Source of the DNA: Rhopalosiphum padi
Taxonomy: Eukaryota; Arthropoda; Insecta; Hemiptera; Aphididae
DNA: 64,000 bases
NCBI RefSeq assembly: GCF_020882245.1
Contig: NW_026869996.1
Coordinates: forward strand, 9,350,969 to 9,414,968
Direction: 5' to 3'
Position numbers and translations under genes: made by a program. The notes under the pieces are model-generated. The model was not told where the DNA came from, did not search any database, and saw only the letters and a program-made list of their open reading frames with translations. Positions 39,700-53,306 of this stretch are shown one piece after another (position 1 is the stretch's first letter; each line of letters opens with the position of its first letter).

Positions 39700-42600
39700 G
39701 TTATTTCAAATTTTGGGTTTTCAAAAATCGTTCGACCTAAGTACGACGTTTAAAAATCCTTAATAACGGTTTTTCAAAAAATCATAAGCATACAACTTAT
39801 GAAGCTGGTTATGGGGATCAATTTTATGACTAACGACTTTCGTCCTATCTCTCTCGGTTTTCCCGTAAAACACTTCGTAAACGAGAATTTTCATTTTTCG
39901 AAATTTTCAATTTTCATTCGCGTTTCCTAGGTCACCTGGTGGTCCAACGACAAATTTATCACAGAAGTTAAAATGTTCTACATGTAATTCTAAATCAGAA
40001 TCAGTTTTTGTTTTTTCCAAAAATTGTTTATTTCAAATTTTGGGTTTTCAAAAATCGTTCGACCTAAGTACGACGTTTAAAAATCCTTAATAACGGTTTT
40101 TCGAAAAATCAAAAGCATACAACTTATGAAGCTGGTTATGGGGATCAATTTTATGACTCACGACTTTCGTCCTATCTCTCTCGGTTTTCCCGTAAAACAC
40201 TTCGTAAACGAGAATTTTCATTTTTCGAAATTTTCAATTTTCATTCGCGTTTCCTAGGTCACCTGGTGGTCCAACGACAATTTATCACAGAAGTTAAAAT
40301 GTTCTACATGTAATTCTAAATCAGAATCAGTTTTTGTTTTTTCCAAAAACTCGTTATTTCAAATTTTGGGTTTTCAAAAATCGTTCGACCTAAGTACGAC
40401 GTTTAAAAATCCTCAATAACGGTTTTTCGAAAAATCAAAAGCATACAACTTATGAAGCTGGTTATGGGGATCAATTTTATGTCTCACGACTGTCGTCCTA
40501 TCTCTCTCGGTTTTCCCGTAAAACACTTCGTAAACGAGAATTTTCATTTTTCGAAATTTTCAATTTTCATTCGCGTTTCCTAGGTCACCTGGTGGTCCAA
40601 CGACAAATTTATCACAGAAGTTAAAATGTTCTACATGTAATTCTAAATCAGAATCAGTTTTTGTTTTTTCCAAAAACTCGTTATTTCAAATTTTGGGTTT
40701 TCAAAAATCGTTCGACCTAAGTACGACATTTAAAAATCCTTAATAAAAGTTTTTCGAAAAATCAAAAGCATACAACTTATGAAGCAGGTTATGGGGATCA
40801 ATTTTATGACTAACGACTTTCGTCCTATCTCTCTCGGTTTTCCCGTAAAACACTTCGTAAACGAGAATTTTCATTTTTCGAAATTTTCAATTTTCATTCG
40901 CGTTTCCTAGGTCACCTGGTGGTCCAACGACAAATTTATCACAGAAGTTAAAATGTTCTACATGTAATTCTAAATCAGAATCAGTTTTTCATTTTTCCAA
41001 GAACTCGTTATTTCAAATTTTGGGTTTTCAAAAATCGTTCGACCTAAGTACGACGTTTAAAAATCCTTAAAAACGGTTTTTCAAAAAATCATAAGCATAC
41101 AACTTATGAAGCTGGTTATGGGGATCAATTTTATGACTAACGACTTTCGTCCTATCTCTCTCGGTTTTCCCGTAAAACACTTCGTAAACGAGAATTTTAA
41201 TTTTTCGAAATTTTCAATTTTCATTCGCGTTTCCTAGGTCACCTGGTGGTCCAACGACAAATTTATCACAGAAGTTAAAATGTTCTACATGTAATTCTAA
41301 ATCAGAATCAGTTTTTGTTTTTTCCAAAAATTGTTTATTTCAAATTTTGGGTTTTCAAAAATCGTTCGACCTAAGTACGACGTTTAAAAATCCTTAATAA
41401 CGGTTTTTCGAAAAATCAAAAGCATACAACTTATGAAGCTGGTTATGGGGATCAATTTTATGACTCACGACTTTCGTCCTATCTCTCTCGGTTTTCCCGT
41501 AAAACACTTCGTAAACGAGAATTTTCATTTTTCGAAATTTTCAATTTTCATTCGCGTTTCCTAGGTCACCTGGTGGTCCAACGACAATTTATCACAGAAG
41601 TTAAAATGTTCTACATGTAATTCTAAATCAGAATCAGTTTTTGTTTTTTCCAAAAACTCGTTATTTCAAATTTTGGGTTTTCAAAAATCGTTCGACCTAA
41701 GTACGACGTTTAAAAATCCTTAATAACGGTTTTTCAAAAAATCATAAGCATACAACTTATGAAGCTGGTTATGGGGATCAATTTTATGACTAACGACTTT
41801 CGTCCTATCTCTCTCGGTTTTCCCGTAAAACACTTCGTAAACGAGAATTTTCATTTTTCGAAATTTTCAATTTTCATTCGCGTTTCCTAGGTCACCTGGT
41901 GGTCCAACGACAAATTTATCACAGAAGTTAAAATGTTCTACATGTAATTCTAAATCAGAATCAGTTTTTGTTTTTTCCAAAAATTGTTTATTTCAAATTT
42001 TGGGTTTTCAAAAATCGTTCGACCTAAGTACGACGTTTAAAAATCCTTAATAACGGTTTTTCGAAAAATCAAAAGCATACAACTTATGAAGCTGGTTATG
42101 GGGATCAATTTTATGACTCACGACTTTCGTCCTATCTCTCTCGGTTTTCCCGTAAAACACTTCGTAAACGAGAATTTTCATTTTTCGAAATTTTCAATTT
42201 TCATTCGCGTTTCCTAGGTCACCTGGTGGTCCAACGACAATTTATCACAGAAGTTAAAATGTTCTACATGTAATTCTAAATCAGAATCAGTTTTTGTTTT
42301 TTCCAAAAACTCGTTATTTCAAATTTTGGGTTTTCAAAAATCGTTCGACCTAAGTACGACGTTTAAAAATCCTCAATAACGGTTTTTCGAAAAATCAAAA
42401 GCATACAACTTATGAAGCTGGTTATGGGGATCAATTTTATGTCTCACGACTGTCGTCCTATCTCTCTCGGTTTTCCCGTAAAACACTTCGTAAACGAGAA
42501 TTTTCATTTTTCGAAATTTTCAATTTTCATTCGCGTTTCCTAGGTCACCTGGTGGTCCAACGACAAATTTATCACAGAAGTTAAAATGTTCTACATGTAA

Positions 42601-43200
42601 TTCTAAATCAGAATCAGTTTTTGTTTTTTCCAAAAACTCGTTATTTCAAATTTTGGGTTTTCAAAAATCGTTCGACCTAAGTACGACATTTAAAAATCCT
42701 TAATAAAAGTTTTTCGAAAAATCAAAAGCATACAACTTATGAAGCAGGTTATGGGGATCAATTTTATGACTAACGACTTTCGTCCTATCTCTCTCGGTTT
42801 TCCCGTAAAACACTTCGTAAACGAGAATTTTCATTTTTCGAAATTTTCAATTTTCATTCGCGTTTCCTAGGTCACCTGGTGGTCCAACGACAAATTTATC
42901 ACAGAAGTTAAAATGTTCTACATGTAATTCTAAATCAGAATCAGTTTTTCATTTTTCCAAGAACTCGTTATTTCAAATTTTGTGTTTTCAAAAATCGTTC
43001 GACCTAAGTACGACGTTTAAAAATCCTTAAAAACGGTTTTTCAAAAAATCATAAGCATACAACTTATGAAGCTGGTTATGGGGATCAATTTTATGACTAA
43101 CGACTTTCGTCCTATCTCTCTCGGTTTTCCCGTAAAACACTTCGTAAACGAGAATTTTAATTTTTCGAAATTTTCAATTTTCATTCGCGTTTCCTAGGTC
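39700..43200. repeat. Six-monomer higher-order repeat within sat1 (1,960 bp)
   Basis: A combination of rare variants (cctcaataacgg, acgacatttaaaaatcc, taataaaag, gaagcaggtt, ccaagaactcg, gagaattttaattt) appears twice, 1,960 bp apart; gaagcaggtt is at 40781 and 42741. The second copy has its own change, tgtgttttc at about 42981. Confidence 0.8.
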
Positions 43201-43833
43201 ACCTGGTGGTCCAACGACAATTTATCACAGACGTTAAAATGTTCCACGTGTAATTCAAAACCAGAATCAGTTTTTGTTTTTTCCAAAAACTCGTTATTTC
43301 AAATTTTGGGTTTTCAAAAATCATTCGACCTAAGTACGACGTTTAAAAATCCTTAATAACGGTTTTTCGAAAAATCAAAAGCAAACAACATATGAAGCTG
43401 GTTATGGGGATCAATTTTTTGTCTAACGACTTTCGTCCTATCTCTCTCGGTTTTCCCGTAAAACACTTCGTAAACGAGAATTTTCATTTTTCGAAATTTT
43501 CAATTCTCATTCGCGTTTCCTAGGTCACCTGGTGGTCCAACGACAAATTTATCACAGAAGTTAAAATGTTCTACATGTAATTCTAAATCAGAATCAGTTT
43601 TTGTTTTTTCCAAAAATTGTTTATTTCAAATTTTGGGTTTTCAAAAATCGTTCGACCTAAGTACGACGTTTAAAAATCCTTAATAACGGTTTTTCGAAAA
43701 ATCAAAAGCATACAACTTATGAAGCTGGTTATGGGGATCAATTTTATGTCTCACGACTGTCGTCCTTTCTCTCGGTTTTCCCGTAAAACACTTCGTATAC
43801 GAGAATTTTCATTTTTCGAAATTGTCAATTTTC
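43200..43833. repeat. Degenerate right-edge monomers of sat1
   Basis: The last monomers carry many private changes (gacgttaaaatgttccacgtg, aaacaacatatgaag, tttgtctaacg, tcaattctcattcg, cctttctctcgg, cgtatacgag, aattgtcaattttc) before sat1 stops inside a monomer at 43833. Edge monomers escaping homogenisation is the usual expectation for satellites. Confidence 0.7.
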
Positions 43834-43902
43834 AAGGTTTCAAGAGATAAACTTGATTAATATGAATAGTTGATAATGGTAAATTAAAATAATTTAATTA
43901 AT

Positions 43903-44320
43903 ATTATGGACAGGGAAGCATTTGAGTAACTTTTAGATACATTGCTATTAATTTTCTATCAACTACAGCCAATAACCGTTACACGTACATTGCATTAATT
44001 CTTTATAATCAGTATCTTTTAGTTCATTTTCAACATTGGATGTTCATACTTTTCCAAAGTTGTATGCATATGAATAAATGTCTCAGCATTCCTTGAGTCA
44101 TCTGCTGTATTGCCATCTAAAAAAATTTAATCAGTTAAATATATATAATAATTGGAGAATGACTCGATAACTTAGTGCTTCATAAGCAGTTTAAAACATG
44201 AATTTTTGATATTCGTCAAAATAATTATATAAAATCATGTTTTTTAGTGTTTATGAAGTATAAGGTTAAATGAAATGTATGCAAGTTAATAATAATAAAT
44301 TAGAATCATTTTCTTAATAT
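43903..44320. repeat. Module S, representative copy
   Basis: Begins attatggacagggaagc and runs through tacagccaataaccgttaca, ctcagcattccttgagtcat and tgccatctaaaaaaattt into monomer-like sequence. Other copies begin at 44685, 45470, 47602, 50830, 52894, 55207, 57088, 59767, 61648 and 63529. The non-monomer part is about 417 bp: an S-to-S distance of 1,881 equals 8 x 183 plus 417. Each copy carries the minus-strand exon-like segment described separately. Confidence 0.85.
44019..44116 (-). pseudogene. Exon-like segment in module S (terminal-exon remnant), first copy
   Basis: On the minus strand, tatttaactgatt (branch-point-like), a T-run and AG precede a 98-nt segment. It reads in phase 1 as GNTADDSRNAETF, then IHMHTTLEKYEHPMLKMN, then stop: 31 residues of ordinary composition in otherwise stop-rich DNA. 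The same acceptor/stop layout is in all 11 S copies; exon 5' ends lie at 44116, 44900, 45685, 47815, 51043, 53107, 55420, 57301, 59980, 61861 and 63742. Differences are few: one is synonymous (gca gta at 45676), others change a residue. The 44685 copy loses the normal stop and reads four or so codons further. I do not recognise the parent protein. It could be the last exon of a gene captured into the array; whether any copy is expressed is unknown. Confidence 0.4.
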
Positions 44321-45884
44321 AGTGGTCCAGGTTTCAAGAGATAAACTTGAGAATTGTGTGTTTTATAAGCAGTTCTAAATATAAATATTTAATATTCATC
44401 AAAATTATCATATAAAATCATGTTTTATAGTGTTTATGAAGTATCTGCTTAAATGAAATGTATGCAAGTTAATAATAAAAAATTAGAATCATTTTCTTAA
44501 TATAGTGGTTTAGGTTTCAAGAGAATAACTTGAGAATTGTGTGTTTTATAAGCAGTTCTAATTATAAATATTTAAAATTCATCAAAATTATCATATAAAA
44601 TCATGTTTTATAGTGTTTATGAAGTATAAGGTTATATGAAATGTATGCAAGTTAATAATAATAAATTAGAATCATTTTCTTAATATTATGGTCAGGGAAG
44701 CATTTGAGTAACTTTTAGATACATTGCTATTAATTTTCTATCAACTACAGCCAATAACCATTACACGTACATTGCATTAATTCTTTATAATCAGTATCTT
44801 TTTTTGTTCATTTTCAATATTGGATGTTCATACTTTTCCAAAGTTGTATGCATATGAATAAATGTCTCAGCATTCCTTGAGTCATCTGCTGTAATGCCAT
44901 CTAAAAAAATTTAATCAGTTAAATATATATAATAATTGGAGATTGACTCGATAACTTAGTGCTTTATAAGCAGTTTAAAACATGAATTTTTGATATTCGT
45001 CAAAATAATCATATAAAATCATGTTTTTTAGTGTTTATGAAAAATCTGCTTAAATGAAATGTATGCAAGTTAATAATAATAAATTAGAATCATTTACTTA
45101 ATACAGTGGTCCAGGTTTCAAGAGATTAACTTGAGAATTGTGGGTTTTATAAGCAGTTAAAAACATAAATATTTAATATTCGTCAAAATTATCATATAAA
45201 ATCATGTTTTATAGTGTTTATGAAGTATAAGGTTATATGAAATGTATGCAAGTTAATAATAATAAATTAGAATCATTTTCTTAATATAGTGGTCCAGGTT
45301 TCAAGAGATTAACTTGAGAATTGTGTATTTTGTAAACAGTTTTGAAACATAAATATTTAATATTAGTCAAAATTATCGTATAAAATCGTGTTTTATTTTG
45401 TTAATGAATTATCTGCTTAAATGAAATGTATGCTAGTTGATAATGGTAAATTAAAATACTTTAATTAATATTATTGACTGGGATGCATTTGAGTAACTTT
45501 TAGATACATTGCTATTAATTTTCTATCAACTACAGCCAATAACCATTACACGTACATTGCATTAATTCTTTATAATCAGTATCTTTTTTTGTTCATTTTC
45601 AATATTGGATGTTCATACTTTTCCAAAGTTGTATGCATATGAATAAATGTCTCAGCATTCCTTGAGTCATCTGCAGTATTGCCATCTAAAAAAATTTAAC
45701 CAGTTAAAGATATATAATAATTGGAGAATGACTCGATAACTTTGTGCTTTATAAGCAGTTTAAAACATGAATTTTTGATATTCGTCAAAATAATCATATA
45801 AAATCATGTTTTTTAGTGTTTATGAAGTATCATGTTAAATGAATTGAATGAAAGTTAATTATAGTAAATAAGAATCATTTACTT

Positions 45885-47100
45885 AATCCTATTGTCAGGA
45901 TTTCATGACATTATCATTTTGTTACATTACTATTAATTTTCTATCAATTATATTCAATTATAAGCTCTAAACGTACGTTGAATAAAACAATTATTATTAT
46001 CAGTATCTTCTAGTCCATTGTCATCGTAGGATGTTTATATTTTCCAAACTGATAGAATCGCGAATTCATGTCTCACCATGGCTTTCATTGTCTGCTGTAT
46101 TGCAATCTGAAAATATTGTAGTCAGTTAAATATGCGTATAATTGTAGTAAATAAAGTCACTACTACACACCATAATTAGAACGAAAATGTTTATATGATA
46201 ACTAGTACTTGGAAAATACTGAATAAGTCAGTAACGGAAACAATCAAACAATAATTATCTGAACAACTTTATTCTTAATACAAAATATTTAAAAACAATT
46301 TTCAGTTAAAACTTAAATGCAAATACGATTGTAAAACAGCAAGGTGATATGAAATATAATCATATAACAGATGATAAGAAATAATAATTATGATAAGCTA
46401 TAAAAGATAGTACAAATCTACTAAATCATTTTGTTGAATTTGAATGTAAAATAAATGTAACTAAATAATACACTCGAACAATAACTTAAATTTTCTTCTA
46501 TTCAATATGAAAAATAATATGAATTGTTTAATTCGTCGAAATTAACATATAAAATAATTGGTAAAGTTCTTTTGAAGTAAAAATATCTAGTTAAACAAAA
46601 CATATGATAGTTATAAATGATAAAATGGAATAATTTTCATTGTATAGCAGTCAAGGTTTCAAAAAACGTACTTGAGAATATAATATTTTTTAAGCTGTTA
46701 AATGTATGAATTTGTTATATTCAACAAAATTATCATATAAATGTAATACAAATAAAATGATTTGTATACCTAAGACAAATTTTAAGAATGAAAATTAAAA
46801 GTTCTCAGGTGTTTAATAATCATTTATTCACTTTGTTAACAAATCTCTATTGTATCACTACAATTAATATTCTATAAATTATATTCAATAACCATTAAAT
46901 GTAAATTGCATAAATTCATTATAAACAGTATTTGTTAGTTCATTTTCAAAATTGGATGTTCATACTTTCACAAAGTTGTATGAATAGAAATTAATGTTTC
47001 AGCATCCCTTGAGTGACCTGCTGTATTTCCATCTAAAAAAATTTATTCAGTTAAATATATATAATGATTGGAGAATGACTCGAGAACTCAGTGCTTTATA
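45885..47100. repeat. Module L, copy 1
   Basis: About 1,215 bp starting aatcctattgtcaggatttc and ending near gaactcagtgctttataagc. It contains two diverged relatives of S: S2 (near 45885-46130) and S3 (near 46810-47090). Between them lies sequence seen only in L, including gtcactactacacaccataa. Both embedded exon-like segments are broken: S2 by an in-frame stop and a 1-bp deletion, S3 by an in-frame TGA. Confidence 0.8.
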
Positions 47101-48380
47101 AGCAGTTAAAAACATGAATAATTAATATTTGTCAAAATTATCATATAAAATCATGTTTTATAGTGTTTATGAAGTATAAGGTTAAATGAAATGTATGCAA
47201 GTTAATAATAATAAATTAGAATCATTTTCTTAATATAGTGGTCCAGGTTTCAAGAGATAAACTTGAGAATTGTGTGTTTTATAAGCAGTTCTAAATATAA
47301 ATATTTAATATTCATCAAAATTATCATATAAAATCATGTTTTATAGTGTTTATGAAGTATCTGCTTAAATGAAATGTATGCAAGTTAATAATAATAAATT
47401 AGAATCATTTTCTTAATATAGTGGTCCAGGTTTCAAGAGATTAACTTGAGAATTGTGTATTTTGTAAACAGTTTTAAAACATAAATATTTAATATTAGTC
47501 AAAATTATCGTATAAAATCGTGTTTTATTTTGTTTATGAATTATCTGCTTAAATGAAATGTATGCTAGTTGATAATGGTAAATTAAAATAATTTAATTAA
47601 TATTATGGACAGGGAAGCATTTGAGTAACTTTTAGATACATTGCTATTAATTTTCTATCAACTACAGCCAATAACCGTTACACGTACATTGCATTAATTC
47701 TTTATAATCAGTATCTTTTAGTTCATTTTCAACATTGGATGTTCATACTTTTCCAAAGTTTTATGCATATGAATAAATGTCTCAGCATTCCTTGAGTCAT
47801 CTGCTGTATTGCCATCTAAAAAAATTTAATCAGTTAAATATATATAATAATTGGAGAATGACTCGATAACTTAGTGCTTCATAAGCAGTTTAAAACATGA
47901 ATTTTTGATATTCGTCAAAATAATTATATAAAATCATGTTTTTTAGTGTTTATGAAGTATAAGGTTAAATGAAATGTATGCAAGTTAATAATAAAAAATT
48001 AGAATCATTTTCTTAATATAGTGGTTTAGGTTTCAAGAGAATAACTTGAGAATTGTGTGTTTTATAAGCAGTTCTAATTATAAATATTTAAAATTCATCA
48101 AAATTATCATATAAAATCATGTTTTATAGTGTTTATGAAGTATAAGGTTATATGAAATGTATGCAAGTTAATAATAATAAATTAGAATCATTTTCTTAAT
48201 ATAGTGGTACAGGTTTCAAGAGATAAACTTGAGAATTGTGTGTTTTATAAGCAGTTCTAAATATAAATATTTAATATTCATCAAAATAATCATATAAAAT
48301 CATGTTTTTTAGTGTTTATGAAGTATCAAGTTAAATGAATTGAATGAAAGTTAATTATAGTAAATAAGAATCATTTACTT

Positions 48381-49596
48381 AATCCTATTGTCAGGATTTC
48401 ATGACATTAACATTTTGTTACATTACTATTAATTTTCTATCAATTATATTCAATTATAAGCTCTAAACGTACGTTGAATAAAACAATTATTATTATCAGT
48501 ATCTTCTAGTCCATTGTCATCGTAGGATGTTTATATTTTCCAAACTGATAGAATCGCGAATTCATGTCTCACCATGGCTTTCATTGTCTGCTGTATTGCA
48601 ATCTGAAAATATTGTAGTCAGTTAAATATGCGTATAATTGTAGTAAATAAAGTCACTACTACACACCATAATTAGAACGAAAATGTTTATATGATAACTA
48701 GTACTTGGAAAATACTGAATAAGTCAGTAACGGAAACAATCAAACAATAATTATCTGAACAACTTTATTCTTAATACAAAATATTTAAAAACAATTTTCA
48801 GTTAAAACTTAAATGCAAATACGATTGTAAAACAGCAAGGTGATATGAAATATAATCATATAACAGATGATAAGAAATAATAATTATGATAAGCTATAAA
48901 AGATAGTACAAATCTACCAAATCATTTTGTTGAATTTGAATGTAAAATAAATGTAATTAAATAATACACTCGAACAATAACTTAAATTTTCTTCTATTCA
49001 ATATGAAAAATAATATGAATTGTTTAATTCGTCGAAATTAACATATAAAATAATTGGTAAAGTTCTTTTGAAGTAAAAATATCTAGTTAAACAAAACAAA
49101 TGATAGTTATAAATGATAAAATGGAATAATTTTCATTGTATAGCAGTCAAGGTTTCAAAAAACGTACTTGAGAATATAATATTTTTTAAGCTGTTAAATG
49201 TATGAATTTGTTATATTCAACAAAATTATCATATAAATGTAATACAAATAAAATGATTTGTATACCTAAGACAAATTTTAAGAATGAAAATTAAAAGTTC
49301 TCAGGTGTTTAATAATCATTTATTCACTTTGTTAACAAATCTCTATTGTATCACTACAATTAATATTCTATAAATTATATTCAATAACCATTAAATGTAA
49401 ATTGCATAAATTCATTATAAACAGTATTTGTTAGTTCATTTTCAAAATTGGATGTTCATACTTTCACAAAGTTGTATGAATAGAAATTAATGTTTCAGCA
49501 TCCCTTGAGTGACCTGCTGTATTTCCATCTAAAAAAATTTATTCAGTTAAATATATATAATGATTGGAGAATGACTCGAGAACTCAGTGCTTTATA
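48381..49596. repeat. Module L, copy 2
   Basis: Same 1,215-bp unit as copy 1, almost identical. It lies 2,496 bp downstream of copy 1. Confidence 0.85.
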
Positions 49597-52500
49597 AGCA
49601 GTTAAAAACATGAATAATTAATATTTGTCAAAATTATCATATAAAATCATGTTTTATAGTGTTTATGAAGTATAAGGTTAAATGAAATGTATGCAAGTTA
49701 ATAATAATAAATTAGAATCATTTTCTTAATATAGTGGTCCAGGTTTCAAGAGATAAACTTGAGAATTGTGTGTTTTATAAGCAGTTCTAAATATATATAT
49801 TTAATATTCATCAAAATTATCATATAAAATCATGTTTTATAGTGTTTATGAAGTATCTGCTTAAATGAAATGTATGCAAGTTAATAATAATAAATTAGAA
49901 TCATTTTCTTAATACAGTGGTCCAGGTTTCAAGAGATTAACTTGAGAATTGTGAGTTTAATAAACAATTCAATAAATAAATAATTAATATTTGTCAAAAT
50001 TAACATATAAAATCATGTTTTATAGTGTTTATGAAGTATAAGGTTATATGAAATGTATGCAAGTTAATAATAATAAATTAGAATCATTTTCTTAATATAG
50101 TGGTACAGGTTTCAAGAGATAAACTTTAAAATTGTTTGTTTTATAAGCAGTTCTAAATATAAATATTTAATATTCGTCAAAATAATCATATAAAATCATG
50201 TTTTATAGTGTTTATGAAGTATAAGGTTAAATGAAATGTATGCAAGTTAATAATAATAAATTAGAATCATTTTCTTAATACAGTGGTCCAGGTTTCAAGA
50301 GATTAACTTGAGAATTGTGTGTTTTATAAGCAGTTCTAAATATAAATATTTAATATTCGTCAAAATAATCATATAAAATCAAGTTTTATAGTGTTTATGA
50401 AGTATCTGCTTAAATGAAATGTATGCAAGTTAATAATAAAAAATTAGAATCATTTTCTTAATATTGTGGTACAGGTTTCAAGATATTAACTTGAGAATTG
50501 TGGGTTTTATAAGCAGTTAAAAACATAAATATTTAATATTCTTCAAAATAATCATATAAAATCATGTTTTATAGTGTTTATGAAGTATCTGCTTAAATGA
50601 AATGCATGCAAGTTAATAATAAAAAATTAGAATCATTTTCTTAATATTGTGGTACAGGTTTCAAGAGATTAACTTGAGAATTGTGTATTTTGTAAACAGT
50701 TTTAAAACATAAATATTTAATATTAGTCAAAATTATCATATAAAATCGTGTTTTATTTTGTTTATGAATTATCTGCTTAAATGAAATGTATGCTAGTTGA
50801 TAATGGTAAATTAAAATAATTTAATTAATATTATGGACAGGGAAGCATTTGAGTAACTTTTAGATACATTGCTATTAATTTTCTATCAACTACAGCCAAT
50901 AACCGTTACACGTACATTGCATTAATTCTTTATAATCAGTATCTTTTAGTTCATTTTCAACATTGGATGTTCATACTTTTCCAAAGTTGTATGCATATGA
51001 ATAAATGTCTCAGCATTCCTTAAGTCATCTGCTGTATTGCCATCTAAAAAAATTTAATCAGTTAAATATATATAATAATTGGAGAATGACTCGATAACTT
51101 AGTGCTTCATAAGCAGTTTAAAACATGAATTTTTGATATTCGTCAAAATAATCATATAAAATCATGTTTTTTAGTGTTTATGAAGTATAAGGTTAAATGA
51201 AATGTATGCAAGTTAATAATAATAAATTAGAATCATTTTCTTAATATAGTGGTCCAGGTTTCAAGAGATAAACTTGAGAATTGTGTGTTTTATAAGCAGT
51301 TCTAAATATAAATATTTAATATTCATCAAAATTATCATATAAAATCATGTTTTATAGTGTTTATGAAGTATCTGCTTAAATGAAATGTATGCAAGTTAAT
51401 AATAAAAAATTAGAATCATTTTCTTAATATAGTGGTTTAGGTTTCAAGAGAATAACTTGAGAATTGTGTGTTTTATAAGCAGTTCTAATTATAAATATTT
51501 AAAATTCATCAAAATAATCATATAAAATCAAGTTTTATAGTGTTTATGAAGTATCTGCTTAAATGAAATGTATGCAAGTTAATAATAAAAAATTAGAATC
51601 ATTTTCTTAATATTGTGGTACAGGTTTCAAGATATTAACTTGAGAATTGTGGGTTTTATAAGCAGTTAAAAACATAAATATTTAATATTCTTCAAAATAA
51701 TCATATAAAATCATGTTTTATAGTGTTTATGAAGTATCTGCTTAAATGAAATGTATGCAAGTTAATAATAATAAATTAGAATAATTTTCTTAATATTGTG
51801 GTACAGGTTTCAATAGATAAACTTGAAAATTGTTTGTTTTATAAGCAGTTCTAAATATAAATATTTAATATTCGTCAAAATAATCATATAAATTCATGTT
51901 TTATAGTGTTTATGAAGTATAAGGTTAAATGAAATGTATGCAAGTTAATAATAATAAATTAGAATCATATTCTTAATACAGTGGTCCAGGTTTCAAGAGA
52001 TTAACTTGAGAATTGTGAGTTTAATAAACAATTCAATAAATAAATAATTAATATTCGTCCAAATTAACATATAAAATCATGTTTTATAGTGTTTATGAAG
52101 TATAAGGTTATATGAAATGTATGCAAGTTAATAATAATAAATTAGAATCATTTTCTTAATATAGTGGTACAGGTTTCAAGAGATAAACTTTAAAATTGTT
52201 TGTTTTATAAGCAGTTCTAAATATAAATATTTAATATTCGTCAAAATAATCATATAAAATCATGTTTTATAGTGTTTATGAAGTATAAGGTTATATGAAA
52301 TGTATGCAAGTTAATAATAATAAATTAGAATCATTTTCTTAATATAGTGGTACAGGTTTCAAGAGATAAACTTTAAAATTGTTTGTTTTATAAGCAGTTC
52401 TAAATATAAATATTTAATATTCGTCAAAATAATCATATAAAATCATGTTTTATAGTGTTTATGAAGTATCTGCTTAAATGAAATGTATGCAAGTTAATAA

Positions 52501-53306
52501 TAAAAAATTAGAATCATTTTCTTAATATTGTGGTACAGGTTTCAAGATATTAACTTGAGAATTGTGGGTTTTATAAGCAGTTAAAAACATAAATATTTAA
52601 TATTCTTCAAAATAATCATATAAAATCATGTTTTATAGTGTTTATGAAGTATCTGCTTAAATGAAATGCATGCAAGTTAATAATAAAAAATTAGAATCAT
52701 TTTCTTAATATAGTGGTCCAGGTTTCAAGAGATTAACTTGAGAATTGTGTATTTTGTAAACAGTTTTAAAACATAAATATTTAATATTAGTCAAAATTAT
52801 CGTATAAAATCGTGTTTTATTTTGTTTATGAATTATCTGCTTAAATGAAATGTATGCTAGTTGATAATGGTAAATTAAAATAATTTAATTAATATTATGG
52901 ACAGGGAAGCATTTGAGTAACTTTTAGATACATTGCTATTAATTTTCTATCAACTACAGCCAATAACCGTTACACGTACATTGCATTAATTCTTTATAAT
53001 CAGTATCTTTTAGTTCATTTTCAACATTGGATGTTCATACTTTTCCAAAGTTGTATGCATATGAATAAATGTCTCAGCATTCCTTGAGTCATCTGCTGTA
53101 TTGCCATCTAAAAAAATTTAATCAGTTAAATATATATAATAATTGGAGAATGACTCGATAACTTAGTGCTTCATAAGCAGTTTAAAACATGAATTTTTGA
53201 TATTCGTCAAAATAATCATATAAAATCATGTTTTTTAGTGTTTATGAAGTATCAAGTTAAATGAATTGAATGAAAGTTAATTATAGTAAATAAGAATCAT
53301 TTACTT

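Larger units (their letters stand above)
12825..43833. repeat. Satellite array sat1, main part (about 95 monomers)
   Basis: Continuation of the 326/327-bp satellite in the same orientation and phase as 1-3539. Types A and B largely alternate up to about 37.5 kb. From there to the right edge, monomers with tatgact(a/c)acgactttcg dominate. Diagnostic variants recur at multiples of the monomer length: gtaaaatcaaaag at 16909 and 21480 (4,571 bp, 14 monomers), gatcagttttatg at 30020, 32308, 34593 and 36880 (7 monomers each), and gaagcaggtt at 40781 and 42741 (1,960 bp, 6 monomers). Short frames in the array reading MKLVMGINFM... arise from variant or inserted bases and are not genes. Confidence 0.97.

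Noticed and set aside
1..43833. CRISPR array or other prokaryotic repeat system
   Set aside because: Repeats are 326/327-bp contiguous monomers without unique spacers, in a eukaryotic intron-containing context.
12825..43833. CENP-B-box-like motif marking a centromere
   Set aside because: No convincing match in the monomer. The ttcgtaaacgag stretch has only short dyad symmetry, so centromere function is not claimed.
44330..44513. Possible micro-exon within each 183-bp sat2 monomer on the minus strand
   Set aside because: A short open frame follows an AG in some monomer variants only, and the AG is missing in others. Too weak to annotate.
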